A stretch of DNA of 64,000 nt from Halorientalis sp. IM1011 (GTDB lineage: Archaea; Halobacteriota; Halobacteria; Halobacteriales; Haloarculaceae), in assembly GCF_001989615.1 (NCBI RefSeq), contig NZ_CP019067.1, positions 1,922,001 through 1,986,000 of the forward strand, in the 5' to 3' direction. Within the stretch, counting starts at the first letter, position 1. The number at the start of each line of letters is the position of its first letter. The notes beneath the pieces were generated by a model that worked only from the letters and a program-made list of their open reading frames with translations, did not search any database and was not told the DNA's origin. Shown here one piece after another: positions 15,459 through 24,432 of the stretch. The translations under genes and the position numbers were made by a program.

Positions 15459-17288
15459 ATGGCTGAACCCGACGACGGGCCGCAAGCGCCCGACCCCGAC
15501 CCCGAGGAATCGGTCCGTGAGGCCGTCGAGCGGTCCCGGAGCGGCGCGCCGGCGGTCGGCCGGGTCGTCCGCGACCGCTTCTCGACGGACGAGGTGTTCC
15601 AGCGCATCATCGCGGCGGCCGACGAGGAGATCACCGCCGGGAGCCGCGAACTGTTCTTCAGCGCGCTGGCCGGCGGGTTCGCCATCACCATCACGTTCCT
15701 CCTCTATGCCTCCCTGACGGCCTCGACCGGCGGGGACACGGTGTTGAGCGTGATGCTCTACCCGCTCGGGTTCATCTACATCATCATCGGCGGCTATCAG
15801 CTATACACCGAGAACACGCTGCCGCCGGTGGCGCTGACGCTGGAGCGACTGGCGTCGATCCCCGCGCTCCTGCGCAACTGGACCGTCGTGCTGGCGGGCA
15901 ACTTCGCCGGGGGCGCGCTGGGGGCTGTCGCGCTGGTGTTCGGCGGCGTCCTCTCGCCCGAGGCGGCGACGGCGGCGACCTACCTCGCCGAGAAGGGGCT
16001 CGCGACGGCGTGGTGGTCGCTGTTCTCCAAGGCCGCGTTCGCGGGCCTCATCGTCGCCGGCGTCGTCTGGGTGGAGTACGCCGCCCGCGACACCATCTCG
16101 CGACTCGTGGTCATCTACCTGGCCTTCCTCGCCATCCCGCTGGGTGGCCTCTATCACTCCGTGGTCTCCTTTACCGAGATGGTGTATCTCGTCTTGCTCG
16201 GCGAACTCGCCTTCTTGACCGGGATGGTCGAGTTCGTCCTCCCGGTCCTGCTGGGCAACACCGTCGGCGGCGTCGTGCTGGTGACGATCGTCAACTACTT
16301 CCAGACGACCGAGACGCGACTTGAGTCGGCCCGGTTCGAGGGCGCGACCCGTCAGCTCTCGATCCGGGAGTGGCTGTTCGGCGGCTTCGTCGGCCGCTCG
16401 TACGTCCCGCTGATCGACACGGCCGAACACGCCGCCGGGAACGGCGACCACCACCGCGTGATCGTCCCCATCGCCAACCCGCGGACCGAGACCCACCTCG
16501 TGGAACTGGCCTGCATGCTCGCCCGTGACCACGAGACTGCGACGGTCCACGCCGTCCACGTCATCCAGAAACCTGATCGCCCGACGCGGGGGTACGCCGG
16601 GTCGAACCGGCGGCGGATCATCGACGAGTCCGAGGCCCTCCTCGAACCCCTTCACGACACTGCGGCGGGCTACGACGTGGGGTTCGAGACCTCGACGGTC
16701 GTCTCCCACCGCTCGTTCGAGGAGATCTTCGACATCGTCCGGCGCAAGAACGCCGACACCGTGGTGATGGGCTGGAGCGACGACCGTCTCTGGACGGCGG
16801 CCCGCTCGGACCGGTCGCTGAACGACCTCACCCGCCGGCTCCCCAGCGACTTCCTCATCCTCAAGGACCGCGGGCTCGACGTCTCGAAGGTCCTCCTGCC
16901 GACCGACGGCGGGCCGAACTGTGAGTTGAGCGCCTCGGTTGCCAGGATCCTCCAGAACGTCTCGGGGGCGTCGGTGGAGTTACTCCACGTCGTCGACGGG
17001 CCCGAAGAGCGCGAGGCCGGCGAGGAGTTCCTCGCCGACTGGGCCGCCGAGCAGGACCTCGCCGACGCGACGATGACCGTCGACGACTCCGGCGACGTGG
17101 AGACGGCCATCGAGAACGCGGCCGCCGACTCGTCGCTCGTGATCATGGGTGCGACCGAACGCGGCATCCTCACGCGACTCGTCGCGGACGCGCTGCACAT
17201 GGACGTGGTCGACGACGTGGACGTGTCGGTGCTGCTGACCGAGCGCAAGGGCGGCGGGCTCCTCAACCGGCTGTTCGGCCGCCGATAA
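15459..17288 (+). CDS. Formate/nitrite-type channel fused to two universal stress domains
   Basis: 609 aa. Residues about 45-290 form a formate/nitrite transporter (FNT) unit. It includes the central pore histidine in LYHSVV (His233), a slit-loop segment QLYTEN (114-119) and NFAGGALG. The C-terminal half holds two universal-stress (USP) modules: about 331-465 (HHRVIVPIANP ... GWSDD) and about 475-600 (VSKVLLPTDGG ... VIMGATERG). FNT proteins pass small monovalent anions such as formate, nitrite or hydrosulfide. USP domains commonly bind ATP or AMP and could gate the channel, which is inference. The gene follows pcn by 65 bp on the same strand but probably has its own promoter. Confidence 0.88.
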   Translation: MAEPDDGPQAPDPDPEESVREAVERSRSGAPAVGRVVRDRFSTDEVFQRIIAAADEEITAGSRELFFSALAGGFAITITFLLYASLTASTGGDTVLSVMLYPLGFIYIIIGGYQLYTENTLPPVALTLERLASIPALLRNWTVVLAGNFAGGALGAVALVFGGVLSPEAATAATYLAEKGLATAWWSLFSKAAFAGLIVAGVVWVEYAARDTISRLVVIYLAFLAIPLGGLYHSVVSFTEMVYLVLLGELAFLTGMVEFVLPVLLGNTVGGVVLVTIVNYFQTTETRLESARFEGATRQLSIREWLFGGFVGRSYVPLIDTAEHAAGNGDHHRVIVPIANPRTETHLVELACMLARDHETATVHAVHVIQKPDRPTRGYAGSNRRRIIDESEALLEPLHDTAAGYDVGFETSTVVSHRSFEEIFDIVRRKNADTVVMGWSDDRLWTAARSDRSLNDLTRRLPSDFLILKDRGLDVSKVLLPTDGGPNCELSASVARILQNVSGASVELLHVVDGPEEREAGEEFLADWAAEQDLADATMTVDDSGDVETAIENAAADSSLVIMGATERGILTRLVADALHMDVVDDVDVSVLLTERKGGGLLNRLFGRR

Positions 17289-17346
17289 CGCCCGTCACAC
17301 GCGCGTCTGACGCATCGTTTTGTAGGAGGAGCGACCATACTGTGGT

Positions 17347-17955
17347 ATGCCGAGCCTCTCGGAGGCCTACACCGACCGACGGGACCGCGGGAAGCGTGAT
17401 CCGCGCCGGATCGCGCTGGGCGCGGCGGTGTCGCTGTCGGGCGCACTCGCGCTCGTCGCCGCTCTCCTCGTCGTGACGACCCCACTGGGGGACCTCCTCG
17501 GGGCTACCGACGGCATCGCCGCCAAACACATGGGTGGCGTGCTCGCCGGACTGGGCGGGCCGGCCGTCCTGCTCGGGGTCGTCGCCGTGTTGCCGTCGAA
17601 GCGTCGCCAGCAACTCGGCGTGGTCGCTGGTTCGCTCGTCGCCGTCGCGGGCGTCTACCTGTTCTCGGTCGCGTACCCGGCACGCTGGTTCTACGCCGCC
17701 GATCCGCTGGTCTTCGAGACGGCCGTCGTCTACTTCCTCGGCGCGTTCGTCGCCCTCTGGTACGTCTTCGTCGCCGTCGCGAACTTCCGGCGGCGCAACG
17801 ACCCCCACGGCACCGTCACGCTCGAAATCGAGAAGGGCGGGGAGACCCGCCGCGTCGAGGTGACGCCCGCCGAACTGCAGGAGTACCGCTCGAAGATGGC
17901 GGACGGCGGGGCGGAAGACGTCGTCACGGAAATCGAGCGCCGGCACGAGCGGTAG
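17347..17955 (+). CDS. Four-helix membrane protein with cytosolic tail, function unknown
   Basis: 202 aa. Hydrophobic helices lie near 22-45, 60-82, 88-108 and 122-145. A soluble tail follows with a short beta segment (GTVTLEIEKGGETRRVEVTP) and a helix ending EIERRHER. The layout resembles haloarchaeal proteins annotated with DUF7139, an assignment I cannot confirm from sequence alone. It lies between the channel-USP gene and priL, all on the plus strand. Confidence 0.65.
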   Translation: MPSLSEAYTDRRDRGKRDPRRIALGAAVSLSGALALVAALLVVTTPLGDLLGATDGIAAKHMGGVLAGLGGPAVLLGVVAVLPSKRRQQLGVVAGSLVAVAGVYLFSVAYPARWFYAADPLVFETAVVYFLGAFVALWYVFVAVANFRRRNDPHGTVTLEIEKGGETRRVEVTPAELQEYRSKMADGGAEDVVTEIERRHER

Positions 17956-18007
17956 CCGCTGATCGGACCGTCGGGTTTATTCGGACCCGGTGGCAACCGA
18001 AGTGTCG

Positions 18008-19099
18008 ATGAAGGCGCTCCACGCCCGCTACCCGTTCCTGGCGGCCGCCCGCGAGGCGGTCGAGACCGCCGGCGTCGATCTGGCCGAACTCGTGGCCAGC
18101 GACTCCGCGGCGGTCGAGCGCGGTCTGGAGCGCGTCGAGTGGGCCATCACCGAGGGGACCGTCGGCGAGCCACACCGGCGCACCCGCGTCGAGTTACTCT
18201 CCTATCCAGTCGCCAGAGTACTGGTCTCGCTGGTCGACGAACACATCCTGTTGCGCCGCTACGCGCAGGCGGAGGCGGCCACGGCGTACGACCGCTTCTC
18301 CGAGGAACTGACCGCGACGGCGGAGTTCCAGAGCACCCGCACCGAGCGACTGGATCTGGACGACCTGCTCGCCGAGTTCGACCTCGCGGGGAGCGTCCAC
18401 GAGATCGGCGGGGAGGGAGACGGCGAGTATCACGTCGACGTCGGCGCGTACCTCGAACACACGGCCGGCCAGTGGGGTGACGAGTGGCGACTGGTCAACC
18501 GCCCGCTCGCGGACGGCCGGGTCCCGGTCGACGAGGACGAACTCCTGTTGATCGTCCGGCAGGCCGTCCGCCGTCGCGTCGAGGACGGTCTCCCCCTCTC
18601 CGTGCCCGACGCTATCGGGACGGAACTGGAAGAGGAAGCCGAGCGCGTCCGGGAGGTGCTGGCCGATCTGGACCTCACCCGGGACATCGACACGGTCGTC
18701 CCGGACCTGTTCCCGCCCTGTATGCGCCACCTGCTCGACAAGGTGCAGAAGGGCGAGCATCTCGAACACCACTCCCGCTTCGCCATCGCCGCCTTCCTGA
18801 CGAGCATCGGGATGACCACCGACGAGATCGTCGACCTGTTCCAGGTCAACCCCGGCTTCGGCGAGGAGGCGACGCGCTATCAGGTCGACCACATCCGCGG
18901 GGACACCAGCCCGACGGAGTACTCCGCGCCGGCGTGTGCGACGATGCAGTCCTACGGCGACTGCGTCAACAAAGACGACATCTGCGAGGACGTGATCAAC
19001 GAGTCACACCCGCTGAACTACTACGAACACCGGCTCGAGGAGGCCGACGAGGATGAACTGGTGGACTGGAGGGAAGGCGAGGGCGAGGAAGCGGAGTGA
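18008..19099 (+). CDS. priL: DNA primase large subunit PriL
   Basis: 363 aa. PriL partners the catalytic PriS to make RNA primers and carries an iron-sulfur cluster. The C-terminal domain shows four spaced cysteines: FPPCMRHL, APACATMQ, YGDCVNKDD and DICEDV. They match the [4Fe-4S] site of archaeal and eukaryotic primase large subunits. The N-terminal MKALHARYPFLAAAREAVE is typical of haloarchaeal PriL. The ATG at 18008 was preferred over one six codons upstream, because an A/T-rich element (TTTATT near 17974) lies a leaderless distance away. Short acidic repeats (EGEGEEAE) close the protein. Confidence 0.92.
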   Translation: MKALHARYPFLAAAREAVETAGVDLAELVASDSAAVERGLERVEWAITEGTVGEPHRRTRVELLSYPVARVLVSLVDEHILLRRYAQAEAATAYDRFSEELTATAEFQSTRTERLDLDDLLAEFDLAGSVHEIGGEGDGEYHVDVGAYLEHTAGQWGDEWRLVNRPLADGRVPVDEDELLLIVRQAVRRRVEDGLPLSVPDAIGTELEEEAERVREVLADLDLTRDIDTVVPDLFPPCMRHLLDKVQKGEHLEHHSRFAIAAFLTSIGMTTDEIVDLFQVNPGFGEEATRYQVDHIRGDTSPTEYSAPACATMQSYGDCVNKDDICEDVINESHPLNYYEHRLEEADEDELVDWREGEGEEAE

Positions 19100-19177
19100 C
19101 GGAGTCGTCTCCGAAAGGCGAGAACGAAGGCGAAGAAACGGCGTGATCGCGTTCGGCCGAGCCGTTCAGACGCCGAG

Positions 19178-19387
19178 TTACTCCCTGAAGGAGAGCCAGT
19201 AGCCGACCAGTGTCATGACGACGATGAACAACCCGACAGCGCCGAGTACGGCGAGGCCACCGGTTCCGGAGAGATTCCCACCGTCGGTTCCGTACGTCAT
19301 GCCGACGGCGACGACGGTCGCGATGAAGACGAGTACCGCTGCGAACGAGACGCCCGCTTCGACGACCGTCTCCCGCTCGATATTCAT
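19178..19387 (-). CDS. Small two-helix membrane protein, function unknown
   Basis: 69 aa starting MNIERETVVEAGVSF. Two hydrophobic helices lie at about 12-31 and 44-64, separated by a glycine-rich loop (TYGTDGGNLSGTGG). Similar short proteins beginning M-x-I/L-E-R-E-T occur in many haloarchaea without a known role. A start five codons earlier at 19400-19402 is possible. It is convergent with priL. Confidence 0.65.
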   Translation of the reverse strand: MNIERETVVEAGVSFAAVLVFIATVVAVGMTYGTDGGNLSGTGGLAVLGAVGLFIVVMTLVGYWLSFRE

Positions 19388-19589
19388 ATGCGCGGCTTTC
19401 ATCGGCCCGAGCAAAAGGGCTTCGATGCGGCCGGCGACGGCCGAATTGGTCCCTCTCCAAACTCCCGAAGACAGTGTCTCTGGGGCCTGTGAGTCCGGTG
19501 TTCGGGTCGTTCCGGCCGTGCGACTTAGGTAGCTCGGGCCCCTCCCTTCGAACGGACGCAGTGGAACCCAGCAGCGTCTTCGATCGCCG

Positions 19590-20192
19590 ATGTCACGAGC
19601 TTCCAAGACCCCGCTCGCGCCCGACCTCCGGGACTGTGACGAGCGGACCGTTCGCGCCTGGACCGAACCGATGGCCGTCACACCGCTCGGCGGCGGCTGT
19701 TACCGCGTCGACACCGACCACGACACCTACACCGTCGACGTGCCCGGCCACCGCTGTACCTGCCCCGACTACCACTTCCGGGGGACGAACTGCAAACACC
19801 GCCGCCGAGTCGCCATCGAGATCACGCAGGGCCGGCTCCCCGCGCCGGGCCAGCGACGGGCCGACTGCGCCGTCTGCGGCCACGAGTCGTTCGTCCCCGA
19901 GACCGACGCGGTCCCGCTGTGTGACGACTGCCGGCTCGACGACGGCGACGTGGCCGTCGACCGCGAGACCGCCGATACACTCGTCGTCCGCCGGGTCCAC
20001 CCCGACCGCGCGGACGAGTACGTGATCGAGGCAACCGGGGCGAGCGTGGCCGCACACGACACCAACGAGGGGTATCCCGCCGACGACGTCGTGGTCGAGG
20101 CGGTCTATCTGGGCGACCAGCTGCGAAACGACGACCCCCGGGTGTACGCGTTCCCCTACTCGCGGCTCCGGCAGGTCGAGGACGCCGATTGA
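19590..20192 (+). CDS. SWIM zinc-finger protein
   Basis: 200 aa. A SWIM-type zinc site is visible as CTCPDYHFRGTNCKH, with the CxC...CxH spacing of the family, near residues 56-70. Two further Cys pairs (CAVCGH and CDDC) about 20 residues apart could form a second zinc ribbon. SWIM domains bind DNA or protein partners and occur with SWI2/SNF2 ATPases, MuDR transposases and Sws1-type recombination factors; no partner is encoded alongside. The C-terminal part is acidic and unrecognised. It lies two genes away from Hjc. Confidence 0.8.
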   Translation: MSRASKTPLAPDLRDCDERTVRAWTEPMAVTPLGGGCYRVDTDHDTYTVDVPGHRCTCPDYHFRGTNCKHRRRVAIEITQGRLPAPGQRRADCAVCGHESFVPETDAVPLCDDCRLDDGDVAVDRETADTLVVRRVHPDRADEYVIEATGASVAAHDTNEGYPADDVVVEAVYLGDQLRNDDPRVYAFPYSRLRQVEDAD

Positions 20193-20254
20193 CTCGTCGG
20201 ACTCGTCAATCGAGCCCTCGGTCGCTCCGCTCCCAAGGACGCAGAACTCGTCGA

Positions 20255-20791
20255 TTAGAGCATCTCGACGGCGTCCTCGACCGAGATGTCGCCCCGATCG
20301 AACGCCGTCAGGATATCTCGGACGGCCTCGTCGTCCGGTTCGTCCTCGCTCTCGTCGTCGGCCGCCCGTGCGGCCTCTTCGAGCGTGACCTTCTGCGTGT
20401 CGCCGACGAATTCCGCGAAGTCGGTGCCGTCGGCGAGCGCCTTGTCTTTCTTGACCCGATAGTTGCCGCCGTCGGTCGTGTAGAGGTCGCCGGGGTGGAA
20501 GAAGTACCAGTCTTCACGGTCGAAGCGGACGCCGACGCGCGGTTTCGCGCCGAAGTTCTGGGCGAAGTAGAGCAGGGCTTCGATCTCTTCGCCGTCGAGG
20601 TAGATGGGGTCGCCCGAGGAGGATTTGGCCTCGATGGCGTAGAAGGCCTCGCCGTCACCCGCGAGCACGTCCGGGAGCTCTCGCTCGGTGGCGCTCCCGC
20701 TGGCGGGGGCGCGCATCACCGCGAACCCGGACTCGTCGAGGGCGTTGACGAGTTCGCGCTCACGGCGGTCGCCTTTCCGATTCGAGGACAT
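20255..20791 (-). CDS. hjc: Holliday junction resolvase Hjc
   Basis: 178 aa. Hjc cuts four-way junctions in homologous recombination. The PD-(D/E)xK nuclease core is clear: [13 protein letters not shown] with the catalytic Glu, then ELPDVLAG with the metal-binding Asp, then [10 protein letters not shown] with the ExK motif. The C-terminal extension of about 60 residues ([19 protein letters not shown] onward) is acidic and longer than in thermophiles. The start at 20789-20791 gives [11 protein letters not shown] directly at the conserved core; the frame opens upstream without similarity. Confidence 0.92.
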   Translation of the reverse strand: MSSNRKGDRRERELVNALDESGFAVMRAPASGSATERELPDVLAGDGEAFYAIEAKSSSGDPIYLDGEEIEALLYFAQNFGAKPRVGVRFDREDWYFFHPGDLYTTDGGNYRVKKDKALADGTDFAEFVGDTQKVTLEEAARAADDESEDEPDDEAVRDILTAFDRGDISVEDAVEML

Positions 20792-20904
20792 GCTACCGGC
20801 TTGGCCGGGTGGGGGTAAAAGCACCACGGGAGCGGGGTGGAACTGAACGGAAGCCACTTGAGGCGGCCGCTCCGAGTGGTCGGCGTGACCGGAGTGAGCC
20901 GTCG

Positions 20905-21801
20905 GTGACGGGAACGCCGCTCGCCGTGTACGCGCTGGCGCTGTTGCCCGCGCTCCTCTGGGGCTTTGGCCCCATCTTCGACAAGCGCGGGATGGACGCC
21001 GGCGGGACGGCGATCCAGGCCGCCATCGTCGTCGTGGTCGTCGACACCGTCCTGTACTGGCTGGCGCTGCTGGTGACGTCCTGGCCCGACCCGCTCTCTG
21101 GGCTGACGCTCGATCTCGTCGCGGTCTTCGCCGTCGCAGGCCTGTTCGGGACCGCGATGGGGCGGATCCTCGTGTTCGCGGGCGTCGCGCGGGTCGGCGC
21201 GAGCATCAACAGCGCCGGGATCAGCACGCGCCCGCTCTTTGCGACCCTGCTCGCGCTGGGCTTCCTCGGTGAACCCCTCGGCCCGCTCACTGGGGTCGGG
21301 ATCGTCGTCCTCGTCGGTGGGCTGGTCGTCCTGACCTACTCGAAGGGCGGCGACGTATCCGGCTGGCGGCCCCGGGACGTGCTGTTCCCGGTGAGCGCGG
21401 CGGCGGTGTTCGGGGCGGGGAACGTCCTGCGGCGCTACGGCTTCGGGGACACTGCCGCGACCCCCCTGCAGGCCGTCACGATCAACGAGACCGCGGCACT
21501 CGTGGCGCTCGCGGCCTACGCTCTCGCCACGACCGGCACCGATGCCCTCGACACGCCCCGCGAGTCCTACGCGTACTTCACGGGCAGCGGCCTCGTCACG
21601 GCGGTCGCCCTGCTCTCTTTCTTCACGGCGCTCTCGATGGAGGCGGGCCGGGTCGCTATCGTCGACTCGCTGGCCGCGACGGCACCCCTGTTCACCACCG
21701 TCTTCGCCGCCGTGCTCCTGCGGGACGTGGAGCGCGTGACCCGTGGCGTGGTCGTCGGCGCGCTGCTGGTCGTCGTCGGAGCCGTGCTCGTGACGGTGTG
21801 A
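20905..21801 (+). CDS. EamA/DMT-family transporter
   Basis: 298 aa with about ten membrane helices in two EamA halves. The first half contains [19 protein letters not shown], and the second begins near [27 protein letters not shown]. The family exports metabolites such as amino acids or nucleotides; the substrate cannot be inferred. The GTG at 20905 was chosen as start because no ATG lies between the hydrophobic N-terminus and the divergent hjc gene. Upstream in-frame codons overlap the hjc 5' region. Confidence 0.8.
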   Translation: MTGTPLAVYALALLPALLWGFGPIFDKRGMDAGGTAIQAAIVVVVVDTVLYWLALLVTSWPDPLSGLTLDLVAVFAVAGLFGTAMGRILVFAGVARVGASINSAGISTRPLFATLLALGFLGEPLGPLTGVGIVVLVGGLVVLTYSKGGDVSGWRPRDVLFPVSAAAVFGAGNVLRRYGFGDTAATPLQAVTINETAALVALAAYALATTGTDALDTPRESYAYFTGSGLVTAVALLSFFTALSMEAGRVAIVDSLAATAPLFTTVFAAVLLRDVERVTRGVVVGALLVVVGAVLVTV

Positions 21802-21885
21802 GACACCCGGATCGACGGCGCGAGCGGTTCGGTCGCCGACATCGCGCCGACCGTTATGTGGTCGCCCCGGCTCTCCGTCGGTAGG

Positions 21886-22242
21886 ATGGGATCGGACTCG
21901 TCGGGGAACGACGGTCGGGAGGCGCTCGCACGGTTCGAGCGGACTCTGCCCGAGTCCCACGCCGTGCTGTGGACGGTCGTCATCGTCGCGGCGGCCTTCG
22001 ACGTGGTGACGACGCTGGTCGGCCTCGCGGCCGGGTTCGAGGAGGGGAACCAGATCGCCCGCGCGTTTCTGGCGACCTACGGCGAGGTCGGGATCGGCCT
22101 GCTGAAGTTCGTCGCCCTGGTCGTCCTCGTGATCACCTGGCACGCCCTCCCGGATCGGCCGGCAGAGCTGGTCCTGACCGGCTTCGCCACGCTCTCGGTG
22201 CTCACCGTCGCGCTCAACGCGCTCACGCTGCTCTCACTCTGA
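21886..22242 (+). CDS. Small membrane protein, DUF5658-like
   Basis: 118 aa. The polar N-terminus (MGSDSSGNDGRE) is followed by three hydrophobic helices at about 27-47, 61-84 and 95-115. The segment AAFDVVTTLVGLAAGFEEGNQIAR, with its D-x-x-T-T and E-x-N pattern, resembles DUF5658 proteins, which have no known function. Its last 9 bases overlap the end of the convergent methyltransferase gene. Confidence 0.65.
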   Translation: MGSDSSGNDGREALARFERTLPESHAVLWTVVIVAAAFDVVTTLVGLAAGFEEGNQIARAFLATYGEVGIGLLKFVALVVLVITWHALPDRPAELVLTGFATLSVLTVALNALTLLSL

Positions 22243-23022
22243 TCGAACTGCGAGAAAGCGTAGCCGTCGGTAGTCGGCCGTCCACGTCTCGCCGTCGAAC
22301 AGGTCGGGTCGGAGTCGGTCTTCGACCGCCGCGACGACGGCCTCGCGCTCGTCGTCGGACACCTCCGCGAAGAGGCTGTCCCCGAACATCGAGAGCCAGT
22401 CGGCGAGTCCCTCGGCACCGCCGTCCAGTTCGGTCGGGCGGTCGAACAGCCGCACGTGGCGGACCTCGAAGCCGTGGGTTTCCAGCCGCGGGGCGTACTC
22501 GCCGACGCTCGGGAAGTACCACGGGTGGGTCGCGTCGTGGCCGCGCTCGTCGAGTTCTGCGAGGGTCGCGGTGACGATCCGGTGGACGTTGCCCGTCCCG
22601 CCCATCTCTGCGACGAACCGGCCGCCCGGGTCGAGCGCGTCGGCCACGCCCGCGAGCACCCGGTTCTGGTCCATCTCGGAGATCCAGTGGAGCGCGGCGT
22701 TCGAGAAGACGGCGTCGAACGGCTCACGGGCGTGAAACGACCGGGCGTCGGCGCGCTGAAAAGACAGATCGGGGTAGTTCTCGCGGGCCTCCCGGACCAT
22801 CTCCGCCGATCGGTCGATGCCGACGACCTCGCCGGACGGGCCGACGGCCTCCGCGATTTCGGCGGTCAGGTGGCCCGTCCCGCAGCCGAGATCGAGGACG
22901 CGCTCCCCCGGTTTCGGGTCGAGCAGGTCGACTACGCTCTCGCCGTACGCGGCGACGTAGCCGTGGTCGTCGTCGTAGTCGTCCGGGTTCCAGCGGTTCC
23001 GGGCACCGTCGTCCTCGGCCAT
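22234..23022 (-). CDS. Class I SAM-dependent methyltransferase
   Basis: 262 aa. SAM motif I is VLDLGCGTGHL near 42-52, the acidic ribose contact is VVGIDRSAEM, and motif IV is in FDAVFSNAALHW. The whole fold resembles trans-aconitate or small-molecule methyltransferases such as Tam, but the substrate is not deducible. It precedes the S-adenosylhomocysteine hydrolase gene only by position: both are on the minus strand, with ahcY upstream by 43 bp, so they may share a transcript. Confidence 0.85.
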   Translation of the reverse strand: MAEDDGARNRWNPDDYDDDHGYVAAYGESVVDLLDPKPGERVLDLGCGTGHLTAEIAEAVGPSGEVVGIDRSAEMVREARENYPDLSFQRADARSFHAREPFDAVFSNAALHWISEMDQNRVLAGVADALDPGGRFVAEMGGTGNVHRIVTATLAELDERGHDATHPWYFPSVGEYAPRLETHGFEVRHVRLFDRPTELDGGAEGLADWLSMFGDSLFAEVSDDEREAVVAAVEDRLRPDLFDGETWTADYRRLRFLAVRSE

Positions 23023-23064
23023 GCGCCGTGGTTCACAGCGCGACAGGAAAAACCGACCGGCCGT

Positions 23065-24342
23065 CTACGTCCCGTGCTGCCACGAGCCCATGTACTCCGC
23101 CTGGGCCTCGCTCAGGTCGTCGAAGGCCACACCTTCGGCGTCGAGCTTGATCTCGGCGACCTCCCGATCCAGATCGTCGGGCACGTCGTGGACACCTGCC
23201 TCGTACTCGTCGCCGGACTCGACGAGTTCGCGCACACAGACCGCCTGCACGCCGAAGCTCTGGTCCATGACCTCGACGGGGTGGCCGAGCGCCACGGGTG
23301 TCGCGAGGTTCACCAGCCGACCCTCCGCCAGCACGTTCAGTTCGCGCCCGTCGGGCATGACGTAGGCCTCGATGCCCTCGCGGGGTTCGGTGACCTCCTC
23401 GGCCATCTCCTCCAGCGCGACGAGGTCGATCTCCACGTCGAAGTGGCCGGCGTTGGCGAGCAACACGCCGTCCTGCATGTTCTCGAAGTCCTCGCGGGTG
23501 ATCACGTCGCGGTTGCCCGTCGTCGTGACGAACACGTCGCCTTCCTTCGCGGCCTCGGCCATGGGCATGACCTCGTAACCCTCCATGTGGGCTTCCAGCG
23601 CGCGGCGGGCGTCGACCTCGGTGACGATCACGCGGGCGTTCTGGCCGGCGGCCTTCTTGGCGACGCCGCGGCCGCAGTCGCCGTAGCCGCCGACGACGAC
23701 GGTCTTGCCGGCGTAGGAGAGGTTCGTCGTCATGGCGATGCTGGCCAGCGCGGACTCGCCGGTGCCGTGGACGTTGTCGAACAGCCGCTTCATGGGCGTG
23801 TCGTTGACGGCGAACACCGGATATTCGAGCGCGCCGTCGTCGTCCATCGCGCGCAGGCGGTGGACGCCGGTGGTGGTCTCCTCACAGCCGCCGACGATGG
23901 TGTCGATGAGGTGGGGATGGTCCTCGTGGATGGCGGCGATGAGATCCATCCCGTCGTCGACGGTGATGGTCGGCTCGTGGGCGATGACGGCCTCCATGGC
24001 GGCGTAGTAGGCGTCGTCGTCGACGCCGCGCTCGGCGTAGGAGGTGACGTTCTCGTGGGAATCCAGCGCCGCGGACACGTCGTCGTGAGTGCTGAGCGGG
24101 TTACAGCCGGTGATGGCGACTTCGGCACCGCCCTCGGCGAGCAGTTCGGCCAGCACGGCCGTCTTGGCCTCGACGTGCATCGCCATCCCGATGACCTCGC
24201 CCGCGAAGGGCTGGCTGTCCTCGAAGTCCTCGCGGAGGGAGGCGAGGATCGGCATGTGTTCGCGCGCCCAGTCCATCTTCCGGCGGCCTTCCGCGCGTGC
24301 GGTCTCGAGGTCGTCGAGCCGCTCGCTGATCGGTGCAGTCAT
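23065..24342 (-). CDS. ahcY: Adenosylhomocysteinase (S-adenosyl-L-homocysteine hydrolase)
   Basis: 425 aa. The enzyme splits S-adenosylhomocysteine into homocysteine and adenosine, relieving product inhibition of methyltransferases. The NAD-binding Rossmann motif is VVGGYGDCGRGVAKK. Other family signatures are CNPLSTHDDVSAAL in the substrate domain, NDTPMKRLFDNVHGTGES with the catalytic Lys and Asn region, and NAGHFDVEID. The length fits the archaeal/bacterial short form. The start at 24340-24342 (MTAPISERLDD) sits next to a perfect inverted repeat, which may be an operator. An amidohydrolase gene likely to consume the adenosine moiety lies 0.9 kb upstream. Confidence 0.95.
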   Translation of the reverse strand: MTAPISERLDDLETARAEGRRKMDWAREHMPILASLREDFEDSQPFAGEVIGMAMHVEAKTAVLAELLAEGGAEVAITGCNPLSTHDDVSAALDSHENVTSYAERGVDDDAYYAAMEAVIAHEPTITVDDGMDLIAAIHEDHPHLIDTIVGGCEETTTGVHRLRAMDDDGALEYPVFAVNDTPMKRLFDNVHGTGESALASIAMTTNLSYAGKTVVVGGYGDCGRGVAKKAAGQNARVIVTEVDARRALEAHMEGYEVMPMAEAAKEGDVFVTTTGNRDVITREDFENMQDGVLLANAGHFDVEIDLVALEEMAEEVTEPREGIEAYVMPDGRELNVLAEGRLVNLATPVALGHPVEVMDQSFGVQAVCVRELVESGDEYEAGVHDVPDDLDREVAEIKLDAEGVAFDDLSEAQAEYMGSWQHGT

Positions 24343-24359
24343 TGTCCGAGAGTCGGACA
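24343..24359 (-). promoter_or_regulatory. Inverted repeat directly upstream of ahcY
   Basis: TGTCCGA-GAG-TCGGACA is a perfect 7-bp inverted repeat that ends at the base before the ahcY start codon. A second, weaker one (GCTGT-CCGA-ACAGC, 24389-24402) shares the TGTCCGA core and lies 30 bp further upstream. A leaderless transcript would start inside the first repeat, so a protein bound there could block initiation. No matching regulator is identified. Confidence 0.55.
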
Positions 24360-24432
24360 GCACCCTCAAAACGCTGCCGAAGCGGGGCGCTGTCCGAACA
24401 GCGGTCGACGAAAAATAGGCTACTCCGTGGGC

